DNA of 64,000 nucleotides. Origin: Prevotella melaninogenica (GTDB lineage: Bacteria > Bacteroidota > Bacteroidia > Bacteroidales > Bacteroidaceae). Position 1 is the stretch's first letter; each line of letters starts with the position of its first letter. Under the pieces are notes generated by a model. That model saw only the letters and a list, made by a program, of their open reading frames with translations, did no database searches and had not been told where the DNA came from. The position numbers and the translations under genes were made by a program. The DNA lies in the NCBI RefSeq assembly GCF_018127925.1, contig NZ_CP072348.1, positions 131,501 through 195,500 of the forward strand, read 5' to 3'. Positions 17,167-26,476 of this stretch are shown piece by piece.

Positions 17167-17622
17167 ATGAAAATTCGTTTAGTACCAAAGAAAAATCCGC
17201 AAAAGCGGGAGGAAGTAAAGTTTTATGCTAACCCTGTTAACCTTGGGCATAAGTCGCTGGATGACATTGCACGTGACATTGCGGGGCGTTCGTCCTTGAC
17301 ACGTGGTGATGTGTCGAACGTGCTGTATAACTTTATCGATTGTTTGCCTCATTATCTCCGTGATGGTTTCAGCATTCAGTTGGGCGAGTTTGGCTCGATG
17401 CGTGTCACACTGTCGAGCAAAGGAGCAGAAACAGAAAAAGCTTTTAAGACTGAGACGATTAAGCCTCGTGTGGTCTTCACGCCTGGAACAGAATTGAAAC
17501 GTGAGCTTTCCGTAAACTCCTACGAATCGGTGAGAAAGACAGAAGAGGCAGGGAAAGACAAGAAGAAAAAGGAAAAGGAAAAGAAAGAAGAGGAAAATGG
17601 CCCTGTACCAGACACCGTTTAA
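17167..17622 (+). CDS. HU-family DNA-binding protein (HU-HIG type), cassette 1
   Basis: 151-aa HU/IHF-fold protein. Core motifs: FYANPVNLGHKSLDDIARDIAGRSSLTRGDVSNVL (helical dimer part), YLRDGFSIQLGEFGSMRVTLSS (beta-arm entry), then the KPRVVFTPGTELKREL end of the fold. A C-terminal tail of alternating Lys and Glu (KDKKKKEKEKKEEENG) is unstructured. It is closely similar to the cassette 2 protein and more distant from the cassette 3 one. Placed ~470 nt after the lipoprotein gene, beyond the palindrome array, so it may be a separate transcript. Role is unproven: nucleoid-type or local regulator of the cassette. Confidence 0.85.
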   Translation: MKIRLVPKKNPQKREEVKFYANPVNLGHKSLDDIARDIAGRSSLTRGDVSNVLYNFIDCLPHYLRDGFSIQLGEFGSMRVTLSSKGAETEKAFKTETIKPRVVFTPGTELKRELSVNSYESVRKTEEAGKDKKKKEKEKKEEENGPVPDTV

Positions 17623-17784
17623 CCCTCATTGAATGCGAAAGCTTTTTGGGTTAACAGAACAGATTTGAAAACAAACTCGGTTTTGAAAGATTCTGAATTA
17701 ATTTTTATTCATGTTTTTAGAAATATGCCCTTGATGTGATATCAATAGCAATACTTTTTAATTTATTAATTTAATTTTCGTTTT

Positions 17785-17827
17785 CTTGCCCCTGTCACCA
17801 CTCTTGGTGTAATGGGGCAAGTTTTTT
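17785..17827. terminator. intrinsic terminator after cassette 1
   Basis: CTTGCCCC (17785-17792) pairs with GGGGCAAG (17814-17821), with an inner CACCA/TGGTG stem, followed by six T. It lies between the convergent HU and rsmD genes. Confidence 0.75.
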
Positions 17828-17872
17828 GTTCGTTGGTATCTTAATGCTTTTCTCAAATATATTTAATCTTTG

Positions 17873-18403
17873 TTATCTAAACAACGTGAAGTTCACGCTA
17901 CCATAACTTCTATGTTCAATGAAGTGGGGATGAGCGGAGAAATCATTATTCTTACCATGTTCAAAGACAAGTAGTCCATCTTCCTTCAATAGGTCATATT
18001 GGAAGATGAGGTCTGGAATAGTCTCTAACTCTGGCAATGCGTATGGAGGGTCAGCAAAGATTAGATCGAACTTCTGATGACAACTCTTTAAGAAGCGGAA
18101 CACATCTCCTTTTATCAATATATGCTCGTCTGTGCCAAGCTTCTCCATACATTGACTGATGAAGCGAGCATGGTCACGGTCTTTCTCTACACTTATTACC
18201 TGTTGGCAACCACGCGATAAGAGTTCTAAGGATATACTACCCGTACCAGCAAAGAGGTCGAGTGCCGTTGCTTCTTCCCAATCCACGTAAGCATTGATAA
18301 CATTAAAGATATTCTCTTTAGCAAAGTCTGTTGTAGGACGTGCCTTAAAGCTACGTGGAATATCAAAATGTCTGCCTTTATATTTTCCTGTTATAATTCG
18401 CAT
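17873..18403 (-). CDS. rsmD: 16S rRNA (guanine-966-N2)-methyltransferase
   Basis: 176-aa SAM-dependent enzyme that methylates G966 of 16S rRNA. It begins with the family hallmark MRIITGKYKGR and RPTTDFAKENIFNVI. The SAM-binding loop is LDLFAGTGSISLELLSRG and the catalytic DPPY motif is FADPPYALPE (about residues 116-125). Length is normal. It is downstream of the DUF3822 gene on the same strand with a 125-nt gap carrying one arm of the GGAGTTAAG repeat. DUF3822-rsmD pairing is common in Bacteroidota. Confidence 0.93.
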   Translation of the reverse strand: MRIITGKYKGRHFDIPRSFKARPTTDFAKENIFNVINAYVDWEEATALDLFAGTGSISLELLSRGCQQVISVEKDRDHARFISQCMEKLGTDEHILIKGDVFRFLKSCHQKFDLIFADPPYALPELETIPDLIFQYDLLKEDGLLVFEHGKNNDFSAHPHFIEHRSYGSVNFTLFR

Positions 18404-18417
18404 AGTTTCTATTTTTA

Positions 18418-18475
18418 GGAGATGAAGGAGATGAAGGAGTTAAGGAGTGAAATGGAGTTAAGACATTAGTCTCTA
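18418..18475 (+). repeat. GGAGTTAAGGAGTGAAA repeat, single arm
   Basis: Contains GGAGTTAAGGAGTGAAATGG then AGTTAAGACA. It matches one arm of the 57095-57219 inverted-repeat element; a weaker match lies near 45119-45150. Confidence 0.5.
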
Positions 18476-18528
18476 TGGGAGGTGTGTGAACTTAATTCAC
18501 TCTACATTTTAGTTCCAATCTTCTTCTT

Positions 18529-19341
18529 TTATTCCAGATAGATAGTTTTCATATCGTAGGGAATATCTGTACGTTTAGCCAATTGGCTATTATTGAAGTA
18601 AACTTCCTGATTGATAACCCTACAGGACTTCAAATGTTGTTTTACTTTATCAATGAGCCAGTCTTGGTAATGTATATCACCGACAATATATAACTCATCT
18701 TTCTCTACATCCATTCCTGTTAGCTTCCATATATAAAGAAGGTAATACAAAGCATCATGCTCATTGGTTGCTTCGTATGAATTACTGAAGCGGAATCTGT
18801 TTTGTTGGAAACTGAAAACCTCCATACGCTTCTCGTGGAAATAAGCATAAAGTTTTCTACGTGGACCAGCGTAAGAACGACGATAGAGATGCGTCCATAC
18901 CGACTGCATAAGCGGTTGTATTCGAATGTCCTTGAAATGGTCGTCGATAACGAGCTTGAGGTCTTTGTTAATTGCAAAGACAGCAATCGCATTCAAGTCT
19001 GGTAGGATACTCGATAGAATCTCCTCGTTGCCTTGTCTATGGTAAGTGTGATGATAGAGTGTCTCAATATCCTGTGTGCCAAAGTCGTCAATAGGCATGA
19101 GCATCACAGGGGTATCAATCTCTGCTAACAAACGTTTGTATCCACTCTGCAACAATTCAGAAACCTTGAAGGCTTCACGCAGATTGGCAGCAACAGAGAT
19201 ACCCATATTCATCTCGTAGGGTTCATAAACGAGCATACCATTCTCCTGTGGGTCACCCACAGCAAATGCCATATTGTTCCTGCTAAATCTGATAGTAAGT
19301 CGCAGTTTTTTATCGGAGATATTATTGTCTGTTTCTGTCAT
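18529..19341 (-). CDS. DUF3822 family protein
   Basis: 270-aa cytoplasmic protein from the MTETDNN start, recognised as the Bacteroidota DUF3822 family by LRLTIRFSRNNMAFAV, the NMGISVAANLREAF segment and the C-terminal YIVGDIHYQDWL region. The fold is thought to be actin/ASKHA-like; the function is not known. Start at 19341 is chosen because a -7 box (19372-19379) lies 30 nt upstream and inside the longer frame. It leads a two-gene unit with rsmD. Confidence 0.8.
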   Translation of the reverse strand: MTETDNNISDKKLRLTIRFSRNNMAFAVGDPQENGMLVYEPYEMNMGISVAANLREAFKVSELLQSGYKRLLAEIDTPVMLMPIDDFGTQDIETLYHHTYHRQGNEEILSSILPDLNAIAVFAINKDLKLVIDDHFKDIRIQPLMQSVWTHLYRRSYAGPRRKLYAYFHEKRMEVFSFQQNRFRFSNSYEATNEHDALYYLLYIWKLTGMDVEKDELYIVGDIHYQDWLIDKVKQHLKSCRVINQEVYFNNSQLAKRTDIPYDMKTIYLE

Positions 19342-19371
19342 TACGAACGTTGTATAGCTTTTTATCACTTG

Positions 19372-19379
19372 CAAACTTA
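19372..19379 (-). promoter_or_regulatory. -7 promoter box for DUF3822-rsmD
   Basis: Minus strand TAAGTTTG matches TAnnTTTG and fixes the start at 19341. Confidence 0.55.
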
Positions 19380-19487
19380 CGCATTTTTTTCCGATTTCAT
19401 TGGTTATCTGCTTGATAAATATCATCGAATGGTATTCTTTAAAGTATTAAAAAAGGGAAAATTAGCGTTTGATACTTAAAAAAGATA

Positions 19488-19495
19488 TAACTTTG
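19488..19495 (+). promoter_or_regulatory. -7 promoter box for lrgAB
   Basis: TAACTTTG, followed by C, about 73 nt before lrgA. Confidence 0.5.
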
Positions 19496-19568
19496 CACTC
19501 GCTTATTAAATGCTATAACTATTCAAACAATCATGTTTGATGGTGGTGTTGAATAATAACTTTTTTAC

Positions 19569-20072
19569 ATGGCAAGACAGTTCTTTGTTATCTTCGGATG
19601 CTTAGCATTGGGAGAGTTTATTGTTTGGGCTACAGGAATAAAACTGCCGTCCAGTATCATTGGTATGCTTCTTCTTACACTTTTTCTAAAGTTAGGATGG
19701 GTGAAGTTAGCTTGGGTGGAGCGATTGTCACAGCTTCTGATAGCAAATCTCGGCTTCTTCTTTGTACCGCCTGGGGTGGCTCTTATTCTCTATCTTGATC
19801 TTATTAAGGCTCAATGGTTCCCTATTGTTACTGCAACAGTAGTCAGTACTCTTCTTGTTCTTGTTGTTACAGGACAGATGCATCAACTTGTCATAAAGTT
19901 TGAACGTCGGTTGATGGCTATGGACTTACTTCATCATCGTGCCCATGCGCAGAAGATGAAGAAGATGCTGGAGGAAACCGAAGAGGTTGAAGCCATGGAA
20001 GAAGCTGAAAGGATAGAACTTGACAAAGCTTTACTCGGACAGGATAAGATAACTAAAACGGAGGAAAAATAA
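19569..20072 (+). CDS. lrgA: CidA/LrgA family holin-like protein
   Basis: 167-aa inner-membrane protein with about four membrane helices (FFVIFGCLALGEFIVWATGI; IIGMLLLTLFLKLGWV; LLIANLGFFFVPPGVALILY; WFPIVTATVVSTLLVLVVTG). FVPPGV is the family signature. A charged cytoplasmic tail of about 60 residues, rich in Met, Lys and Glu, is longer than in Gram-positive LrgA. The family has been linked to control of murein hydrolase release and to pyruvate or small-metabolite transport; which applies here is unknown. Its stop overlaps the lrgB start by 1 nt. Confidence 0.85.
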   Translation: MARQFFVIFGCLALGEFIVWATGIKLPSSIIGMLLLTLFLKLGWVKLAWVERLSQLLIANLGFFFVPPGVALILYLDLIKAQWFPIVTATVVSTLLVLVVTGQMHQLVIKFERRLMAMDLLHHRAHAQKMKKMLEETEEVEAMEEAERIELDKALLGQDKITKTEEK

Positions 20073-20821
20073 TGAATTCGTGGGATGAAACAATCGGTCA
20101 GACTATTGACCTTATACAGGATGGTAAAGATATCTTTTCCAATCAGTATGTTATTTTGGCATTGACTTTTGCTGCCTTCTTTTACATCAAACGTCTACAG
20201 CAGCGTACTGGTTGGATGTTACTCAACCCTATCTTGATAGCCATCGTACTTATTATTGTCTATCTCAAGATAACTGGTGTTTCTTTTGCAGTCTATAAGC
20301 AAGGTGCCCAATTGATTGACTTCTGGCTTAAACCTGCAGTTGTAGCCTTAGGCGTACCACTTTATTTACAGCTTGATGCCATAAAGCGTCTGTGGTTACC
20401 AATCGTTCTGTCACAGTTTGTTGGCTGTTTGGTGGGTATTGTGAGTGTTGTTTTCGTAGCACAGCTTTGTGGCGCACCTGATATTATTGTCCTCTCAATG
20501 GCAAGTAAATCAGTAACAACACCTATTGCAATGGAGGTGACACAGAGCCTTGGAGGTATTCCTTCTCTTACTGCTGCCGTGGTGGTTGTCACTGGTATTA
20601 TTGGTGCTTTGGTAGGCTTTAAAATGTTGTCCTATGGTCATGTAAATAGTCCTATCGCACAAGGTCTCTCTATGGGTGCCGCCTCTCATGCCGTTGGTGC
20701 ATCCACAGCGATGGCGTATAGCAGTAAGTATGGTGCTTTTGCGAGTTTAGGTATTACGCTAAATGGTATCTTCACAGCCCTGCTTACTCCAACGGTACTC
20801 CGCTTGATGGGGATTATTTAG
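20072..20821 (+). CDS. lrgB: LrgB/CidB family membrane protein
   Basis: 249-aa polytopic protein, partner of LrgA. Signature segments: YILALTFAAFFYIKRLQ-like start, FLKPAVVALGVPLYLQ-like text (WLKPAVVALGVPLYLQLD), SMASKSVTTPIAMEVTQSLGGIPSLTA, and GAASHAVGASTAMAYSSKYGAFASLGITLNG. About seven to eight helices. Translationally coupled with lrgA. A GCTGTCA-ended repeat follows about 85 nt after the stop. Confidence 0.92.
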   Translation: MNSWDETIGQTIDLIQDGKDIFSNQYVILALTFAAFFYIKRLQQRTGWMLLNPILIAIVLIIVYLKITGVSFAVYKQGAQLIDFWLKPAVVALGVPLYLQLDAIKRLWLPIVLSQFVGCLVGIVSVVFVAQLCGAPDIIVLSMASKSVTTPIAMEVTQSLGGIPSLTAAVVVVTGIIGALVGFKMLSYGHVNSPIAQGLSMGAASHAVGASTAMAYSSKYGAFASLGITLNGIFTALLTPTVLRLMGII

Positions 20822-20904
20822 GGCGTCTTTGTGTAATAGCGTGATAAAGTCTACTATGGTAAGAAGGAATTTATACCCATTATTACACGTGTAGTTTTAA
20901 TTTC

Positions 20905-20993
20905 ATTTTGCTGTCACATTTAACATTTCATGTAATCCTACTGTTACTTAGCAAGTTAACTAATGAATTAGGGTGACAGTAGTGACAGCAAAA
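20905..20993 (-). repeat. GCTGTCA-ended MITE-like repeat, copy 2
   Basis: Inverted relative to the copy at 824. Ends GCTGTCACATTTAACATTTC and GTGACAGTAGTGACAGC. The remaining gap to 21350 is AT-rich with no gene that I can see. Confidence 0.65.
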
Positions 20994-21427
20994 TCTCAAC
21001 TTTTATCTCTGTAACATCAAGTGTGTGAGTATTTACTTATTGTTTAGGATCTTATAATAATTCTCTATTTGTTAAATGACTATTCAGTTATAAGGCGTGT
21101 AATCAATTGTTGATTATCAATAAGTTACATGTATAAAGTCTGCAAATTCTAATGAAGAATGTTATTTCGATCCTTTCTATTACAATATCACGTTTATAAG
21201 TTCTTGATATTCAACGCTCATTATTTTTGAACACTTTATTAAAGATGTTTGTTAAATAGATTTAAGAACTTCCTGAGAATTTTCTATAATAAGAATAAAA
21301 TAATAGCTTTGCAAAAGCAGATAGTCACATATTAATGTGCCTAATGTTATATCATGAATAAGAACAGTTTAATTTTAAAAATCTATTATGAAAGCAAACA
21401 ACTTGGACATTATACATCTTATCCTAT

Positions 21428-21772
21428 TTGGTCTATAGGAATATAGAAAGGTTCTTTATTGGATATGTGATAGATCCTGAAAGTCTTCTTTATAAATGTT
21501 GGGCTGATGTCGGGATAAAAAACCGATCTATTGGTACGTTAGAAACTGGATTAAATAATTTTGATATTATGTCTGAATTTATCCAAGGGAGCGATAATTT
21601 TTCTGATTCTAAATGTCTTAATTGTAGATACCTACCAGTTTGTGATGGCGGATGTAATCTCTACCGAGTGAATTATAAAAGTAACAAGAAGCCTTATGAT
21701 ATTTGTCAGTATGATGATGAAGGTATGATAAACTTCTTGGAAGAGTATACTGTAAAGAAACAAATGTTATGA
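21428..21772 (+). pseudogene. 5'-truncated radical SAM/SPASM maturase remnant
   Basis: 114 residues that match only the C-terminal SPASM domain of radical SAM peptide maturases: GYVIDPESLLYKCWADVG, IGTLETG, then CLNCRYLPVCDGGCNLYR and a final Cys before YDDEGMINFLEEY, giving the auxiliary Fe-S cluster cysteine pattern. The CxxxCxxC radical SAM core is absent. A stop lies just upstream in this frame (near 21389), and a 30-codon ORF at 21354-21446 in another frame may be the old N-terminus after an internal deletion and frameshift. Its last codons overlap (ATGA) the following outer-membrane barrel gene, so it was once the first gene of an operon. Confidence 0.7.
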
Positions 21773-24033
21773 AAAAAAATATTGCATTAATTATCATTTA
21801 CTTATTGGTATGTGTACAGTTACATGCTCAACTAATAAAAGGTAAGGTTGTTGACGAGCATAATGTTCCAATGCCATTAGTGAATGTTGCGTTATTGTCT
21901 GAGGGTGATTCTACTCTGATAAAGGGTGTGGTAACAGATAAAGATGGTGTTTTTAATATAGAAAGCCATAATCATAGTAACCTACTTAGATTCTCTTTCA
22001 TTGGATACCAAAACTTTTATAAGACTTGTACAGAAACTGATGTTGGTTTTATTAAAATGAAAGAAATTAGCACAGAGTTGAGTGGGGTTACCGTGAAAGC
22101 GAAACGACCCACAATAAAGATGAGCTTAGATAAGGTTACTGTGGATATCTCAAACTCTTATTTGCAGCATTTGGGGAAGGTAACCGACATACTTAAACGA
22201 ATTCCTGGTCTTACTTCTAATTTCCAACTGTTAGAAGGGGGCTCACCAACATTTGTACTCAATGGTAAGGTTACGACAGTACAAGAGCTTGCAGCCATAC
22301 CATCTTCAGAGATAAAGAGGATTATCGTAGATTCCAGTCCAAGTGCAGAATATAGTGCAAGTAATAAGGGAGTAGTCTACATTACGACTAAAACTTTATT
22401 AGGTAATACTCTTTCCAGTGAACTATCTAATGCCTCTGTTTTTGCTCGACATTACATGGATATGGTGGACCTTACCATTAATGAGAGGTACAAGAAAGTT
22501 AGTAATCTTTTAACTGTGGGATACTCTTATATCAAATCTACGCAGATTGACAATACAACAGAAACAGTGTATCTCCCTCAACAGACCATCGAAAGTGCAA
22601 AAGAGAGACGTACACATAGTAAAGGAAATATCTTTAACTGCTTTTATTCAATGGATTGGGACATAAATAAACGCCATTCTATGGGTATTCAGTATACGGG
22701 CAATGTGAGCCGTACTAATGAGCATGAACCGACACTGCAGACAATGAATGGCAATGAGATGGCATTCTTCCAGTGGAAAGATGGGAATAACTATATGCAT
22801 AGTACAAGCGTAAATTACAATAATAAAATCGATGCCACACGCAATCTATCTTTCGTGGCAGATTATACTTTCCAACATTCTCATGATACTGGGTTGGCAG
22901 ACATTAATCCTGTGGTGAAAACAAATAGTGAAGGTCGATATCATATCGCTGGGGCTCGCCTTTCATATCGTACTCAAAGAAAGTGGGCAGACCTATCAAT
23001 GGGAGTCTTTGGATTAACCATGAGTAGTACTGGAGCGTATTTATATAACACAGATGCAGAAGACTACAAGACAAATGAATCTCTAATTGGTGCATATTTT
23101 TCGCTTTCTAAACGATTCAAGGACTTTTATCTACAAGGAGGATTGCGAATGGAAACTAACTCTCGGAAGTTAGAAACGAATACTTCAGGGATGTTTACAG
23201 ATTCTACGGAGTGGCATTTCTTCCCAAACCTTGTAATGAAAAAGAATTTAACGAAGAACTCTTCAATTGGATTGTCTATAGGACAGACTATTGCACGACC
23301 ATCTTTTAATGACTTGAATCCAGGTCTCTACTACTATGATGCAATCTCGTATTCGGCTGGTAACCCACAGTTGAAACCCAGTATTACCACAAATCTGAAG
23401 GTAAGTTATCAGTATAATAATTTCCATACGTCCGTAGTTTATAATAAAAACAAGAATAAAATAATTCAATTACCAATATGGACAGATGTCTCAATTGATA
23501 ATAAGAATATTAAATGGATACCTATAAATTTTGATAAGTCATCCACTATTGTTGCAACAGCTATCTATCATTACTCTTTAGGACCAATTCAAGGAGACAT
23601 AACTGGTTCGTTTACCAAGCCTTTTGTCAAGGCTAACTATTTGGGTAATGAATATTCCTGTGGTAAGCCATCATGGTATTTCTCTGTTGATGGACAATGG
23701 GCATTAAGTAGTTATTCTATGTTTGCTTTTGATGGATCTTATGATAGTGGAGGAAATAGTACGCTTTTCAATCACGAGAAGTCATGGACTATGAATCTGA
23801 CTTATATGCATCGTTTGTTCAAAGATAAGTTTACATTACTCGTTGCCTTTAATGATGTTTTCCACACAGACCATGGTAATAACTGGACAATGAAATACAA
23901 TAATATAAAAACATCCATGCATACTAATGGTGACACACGCTCACTGATAGTGAAACTGAGTTATAACCTCGGTAAGTTACAGTTGGATAAAAATAAGCAG
24001 ACCGCATCAAAAGAATTGTTGGATCGATTATAA
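21769..24033 (+). CDS. outer membrane beta-barrel family protein (TonB-receptor-like)
   Basis: 754-aa outer-membrane protein. A signal peptide (MKKNIALIIIYLLVCVQLHAQ) precedes a CarboxypepD_reg-like domain (IKGKVVDEHNVPMPLVNVALL ... LLRFSFIGYQNF), a plug-like part (DILKRIPGLTSNFQLLEGGSPTFVLNGK ... EIKRIIVDSSPSAEYSAS), then a long barrel with alternating aromatic strands. This is the Omp_b-brl_3 type barrel, shorter than classical TonB receptors and without a clear TonB box. Overlap with the SPASM remnant suggests that it once served export or uptake of the maturase's peptide product. The gene itself looks intact. No terminator is obvious until 24288. Confidence 0.85.
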   Translation: MKKNIALIIIYLLVCVQLHAQLIKGKVVDEHNVPMPLVNVALLSEGDSTLIKGVVTDKDGVFNIESHNHSNLLRFSFIGYQNFYKTCTETDVGFIKMKEISTELSGVTVKAKRPTIKMSLDKVTVDISNSYLQHLGKVTDILKRIPGLTSNFQLLEGGSPTFVLNGKVTTVQELAAIPSSEIKRIIVDSSPSAEYSASNKGVVYITTKTLLGNTLSSELSNASVFARHYMDMVDLTINERYKKVSNLLTVGYSYIKSTQIDNTTETVYLPQQTIESAKERRTHSKGNIFNCFYSMDWDINKRHSMGIQYTGNVSRTNEHEPTLQTMNGNEMAFFQWKDGNNYMHSTSVNYNNKIDATRNLSFVADYTFQHSHDTGLADINPVVKTNSEGRYHIAGARLSYRTQRKWADLSMGVFGLTMSSTGAYLYNTDAEDYKTNESLIGAYFSLSKRFKDFYLQGGLRMETNSRKLETNTSGMFTDSTEWHFFPNLVMKKNLTKNSSIGLSIGQTIARPSFNDLNPGLYYYDAISYSAGNPQLKPSITTNLKVSYQYNNFHTSVVYNKNKNKIIQLPIWTDVSIDNKNIKWIPINFDKSSTIVATAIYHYSLGPIQGDITGSFTKPFVKANYLGNEYSCGKPSWYFSVDGQWALSSYSMFAFDGSYDSGGNSTLFNHEKSWTMNLTYMHRLFKDKFTLLVAFNDVFHTDHGNNWTMKYNNIKTSMHTNGDTRSLIVKLSYNLGKLQLDKNKQTASKELLDRL

Positions 24034-24327
24034 TTTTTAAGAAATGGTCTTCAGAAGATTGATTTTAACTTTATGACAATCAGTAAGGTGCAAAGTGGGA
24101 AACATGAAGTTCAGTTGACTAAGAAGGCTAACCAATCATTACCAAAGGATATATCTTTCGAATTTATTGCCCTGATGGGATTTCATCTATTGTAATCTCT
24201 TTTAAATAGCAAGAATTCTAATGTCTAAGTTTTGGCTATGTTGATAAGGTCAGAGATAAATTCTCTCGAACACCAATAGTAAAGAAGAACAGCCATATCA
24301 AAGCACTCCGGTTTCGATATGGCTGTT
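24034..24327 (+). other. intergenic stretch with gene-fragment-like ORF and hairpin
   Basis: A 40-codon ORF (24073-24195, starting MTISKVQSG) has normal codon use but no recognisable domain; it may be a fragment. The segment ends at a terminator hairpin (24288-24327) that abuts the IS left end. Confidence 0.3.
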
Positions 24328-24329
24328 TT
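24288..24329 (+). terminator. terminator hairpin beside the IS
   Basis: AACAGCCATATC (24288-24299) pairs with GATATGGCTGTT (24316-24327) and runs into TTTT. The left arm text (ACAGCCATATCAAA) recurs inside the IS at about 24462, so the hairpin may be element-related. Confidence 0.6.
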
Positions 24330-26439
24330 AACCCAAGTTTAACCGGCAAAATTATTTTTCATAAATTTTCGGGATGTTTTGTGTAGTATCAATTTGATAA
24401 ATGATTGATAATCAAGTATAGGGTATTGTAACGAGGAGTAAAATCTGATTTGTAGGACACAGCCATATCAAAATTATTTTGTTACTTTGCACTCATGCAC
24501 GCAAATGTACAGACACGATTCAACCCTGCCACAGGGGACATGGCTCCTTATTATCGCATCAAGGAGTCATATCGTGACGTGCAGGGTCATGTACATTCGC
24601 TAATTCTGTTGAACATCGGGTTCGAACCTTCACTTACTGCTGTACAGGTTCGAAAAATTGTATACGCTCTTAGCGAACGCTTCAAAACCAGAAGTACACC
24701 CTCGCTTTTTAAAAAACATCTTGACGGTCTTACTCCTATTGAACAGGCAAAGGCTGACGAATGGTGGAGCCGTATGGAGAAAGAAGGTGGAATCGATCGG
24801 TTTAATAAGGAAGAGCAGAGGTCGCTGAGAAAATATGAGAACTACATTGACCTTGAGACGGCAAACTATACTGACGCAAGGAATGTTGGTGCAGAGTGGC
24901 TCTGCAAGCAGACAATAGACAAGCTGCAATTAGAGGGTTTTCTGCGCAAAAATGGGTGGACGGAAAATGCGATACACACGGCTTTGTCAGCATTGATTGT
25001 TCGCACGGTATATGCAGTTTCTGAACGTTCATCTTATTATTATTTGCGCGATAACTCGGCTGCCGCTGAACTTTATAGTGGAGTTCCTGGCTGGACACCA
25101 GGAATCAATTCTCTGTATAAAATCACTGACAAGTTATATGAACTAAAGGAACAGTTAGAGCGTCATCTGTGCAGCATTACTGACGCTCTCTTTAATATAG
25201 ACAACAAGTTGATGCTCTTCGACTTAACCAACTTCTATTTCGAGGGTAGCAAGCGTAACAGCGATAAAGCCAAGTTCGGTCGATCAAAAGAAAAGCGCTC
25301 TGACTGTAAGCTACTTGTACTTGCATTATGTATCAATAAAGAAGGTTTTATACGTTATTCTTCAATCTTGGAGGGTAATACAGCAGATCCCAAGTCTCTA
25401 CCCAATATGATTGATACGTTAGCAAAGAGGAATCCCTCACGAACCAAGGATACGCTCGTTGTCATGGATGCAGGTGTTGCCACGGAAGAGAACTTGGAGC
25501 TAATAAAGAAAAAGGGTTACAATTATCTCTGCGTATCCCGTACGAAAATGAAAGACTATACGCTCAGTGATGATAACAAGAGCGTTACGGTTATGGATGC
25601 CCGTCGGCAGAAGATAACGCTGAAAGAGATTAAGACAGAAGATGATAAGGATTATTATCTCGAAATAACATCTCCTTCGAAAGCTATGACAGAGTCGTCC
25701 ATGAACAGAGTCTGGAGAGAGCGTTTTGAGATGGAACTGCAGAGGATAAACGAAGGAATCTCCAAGAAAGGTGGAACAAAAACCTATGCAAAGGTTGTTG
25801 AACGTACAGGACGTGCCATACAGAAGTACCCTTCTATAGCGAAGTTCTACCAGATAAGCTACATAAAAAATGAGAAGAAACCTAAGGAGATGCTACGTGT
25901 AGACTGGGAGATAAAAGACCTCTCGGCAATGGAATCTGGGCATGGAGTCTATTTCCTCCGTAGCAATGTCAGGACACTTTCTGAGCGTGTAACATGGGAA
26001 TACTACAATCTCATTCGTGAGATAGAATGTACGAACAGACAACTAAAGAATGATCTCAACCTCCGTCCAATCTATCATCAGAAAGATGAGCGAAGCGATG
26101 CACACCTCTTCTTCGGTTTATTAGCCTACTGGGTGGTAAACACTATCCGTTGTCAATTAAAACGAGAAGGAGAATCCTGTTACTGGACCGAGATAGTACG
26201 ACGTATGAGTACCCAAAAGCTCGTCACCACAAAAGGGAAGAATCCATTAGGTGAAACCATCGAGATGCGCCAATGTAGTAGTCCTTCAAAGCAAGCAAAA
26301 CAGATATACGATAAGTTGAACTTAAAACACTCACCATTCAAAAAGAATAAAATTTGTAGGACACAGAGCCCATAAGAAAAACGAGAAAAGTACAGTGACA
26401 GTAACAATTAGGCGAAAGTGGGTGTTAAACTTGGGTTAA
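24328..26439 (+). mobile_element. IS1634-like insertion sequence, about 2.1 kb
   Basis: Imperfect terminal inverted repeats TTAACCCAAGTTTAAC (24328-24343) and GTTAAACTTGGGTTAA (26424-26439) enclose one long transposase gene. Short subterminal repeats TTTGTAGGACACAG occur near 24450 and 26350, just outside and inside the ORF ends. I could not identify a target-site duplication with confidence. It lies between the outer-membrane barrel gene and the M16 protease operon and interrupts no visible gene. Confidence 0.8.
24495..26375 (+). CDS. IS1634-family (IS4-like DDE) transposase
   Basis: 626-aa intact transposase. It starts MHANVQTRFNPATGDMAPYY and keeps the features of the long IS1634 group: a C-terminal-half catalytic domain with MLFDLTNFYFEG (first Asp), EGNTADPKSLPNMIDTL, LVVMDAGVATEENLELI (second Asp), and a late YYNLIREIECTNRQLKNDLNLRPIYHQKDERSDAHLFF segment supplying the Glu (YREK-like region). 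No frameshift is seen, so the element may be active. A TACTTTG-like box lies about 10 nt before the ATG. Confidence 0.85.
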   Translation: MHANVQTRFNPATGDMAPYYRIKESYRDVQGHVHSLILLNIGFEPSLTAVQVRKIVYALSERFKTRSTPSLFKKHLDGLTPIEQAKADEWWSRMEKEGGIDRFNKEEQRSLRKYENYIDLETANYTDARNVGAEWLCKQTIDKLQLEGFLRKNGWTENAIHTALSALIVRTVYAVSERSSYYYLRDNSAAAELYSGVPGWTPGINSLYKITDKLYELKEQLERHLCSITDALFNIDNKLMLFDLTNFYFEGSKRNSDKAKFGRSKEKRSDCKLLVLALCINKEGFIRYSSILEGNTADPKSLPNMIDTLAKRNPSRTKDTLVVMDAGVATEENLELIKKKGYNYLCVSRTKMKDYTLSDDNKSVTVMDARRQKITLKEIKTEDDKDYYLEITSPSKAMTESSMNRVWRERFEMELQRINEGISKKGGTKTYAKVVERTGRAIQKYPSIAKFYQISYIKNEKKPKEMLRVDWEIKDLSAMESGHGVYFLRSNVRTLSERVTWEYYNLIREIECTNRQLKNDLNLRPIYHQKDERSDAHLFFGLLAYWVVNTIRCQLKREGESCYWTEIVRRMSTQKLVTTKGKNPLGETIEMRQCSSPSKQAKQIYDKLNLKHSPFKKNKICRTQSP

Positions 26440-26476
26440 GTAGGGTTACTTTTTGCAATCTATAATATAGAACGGC

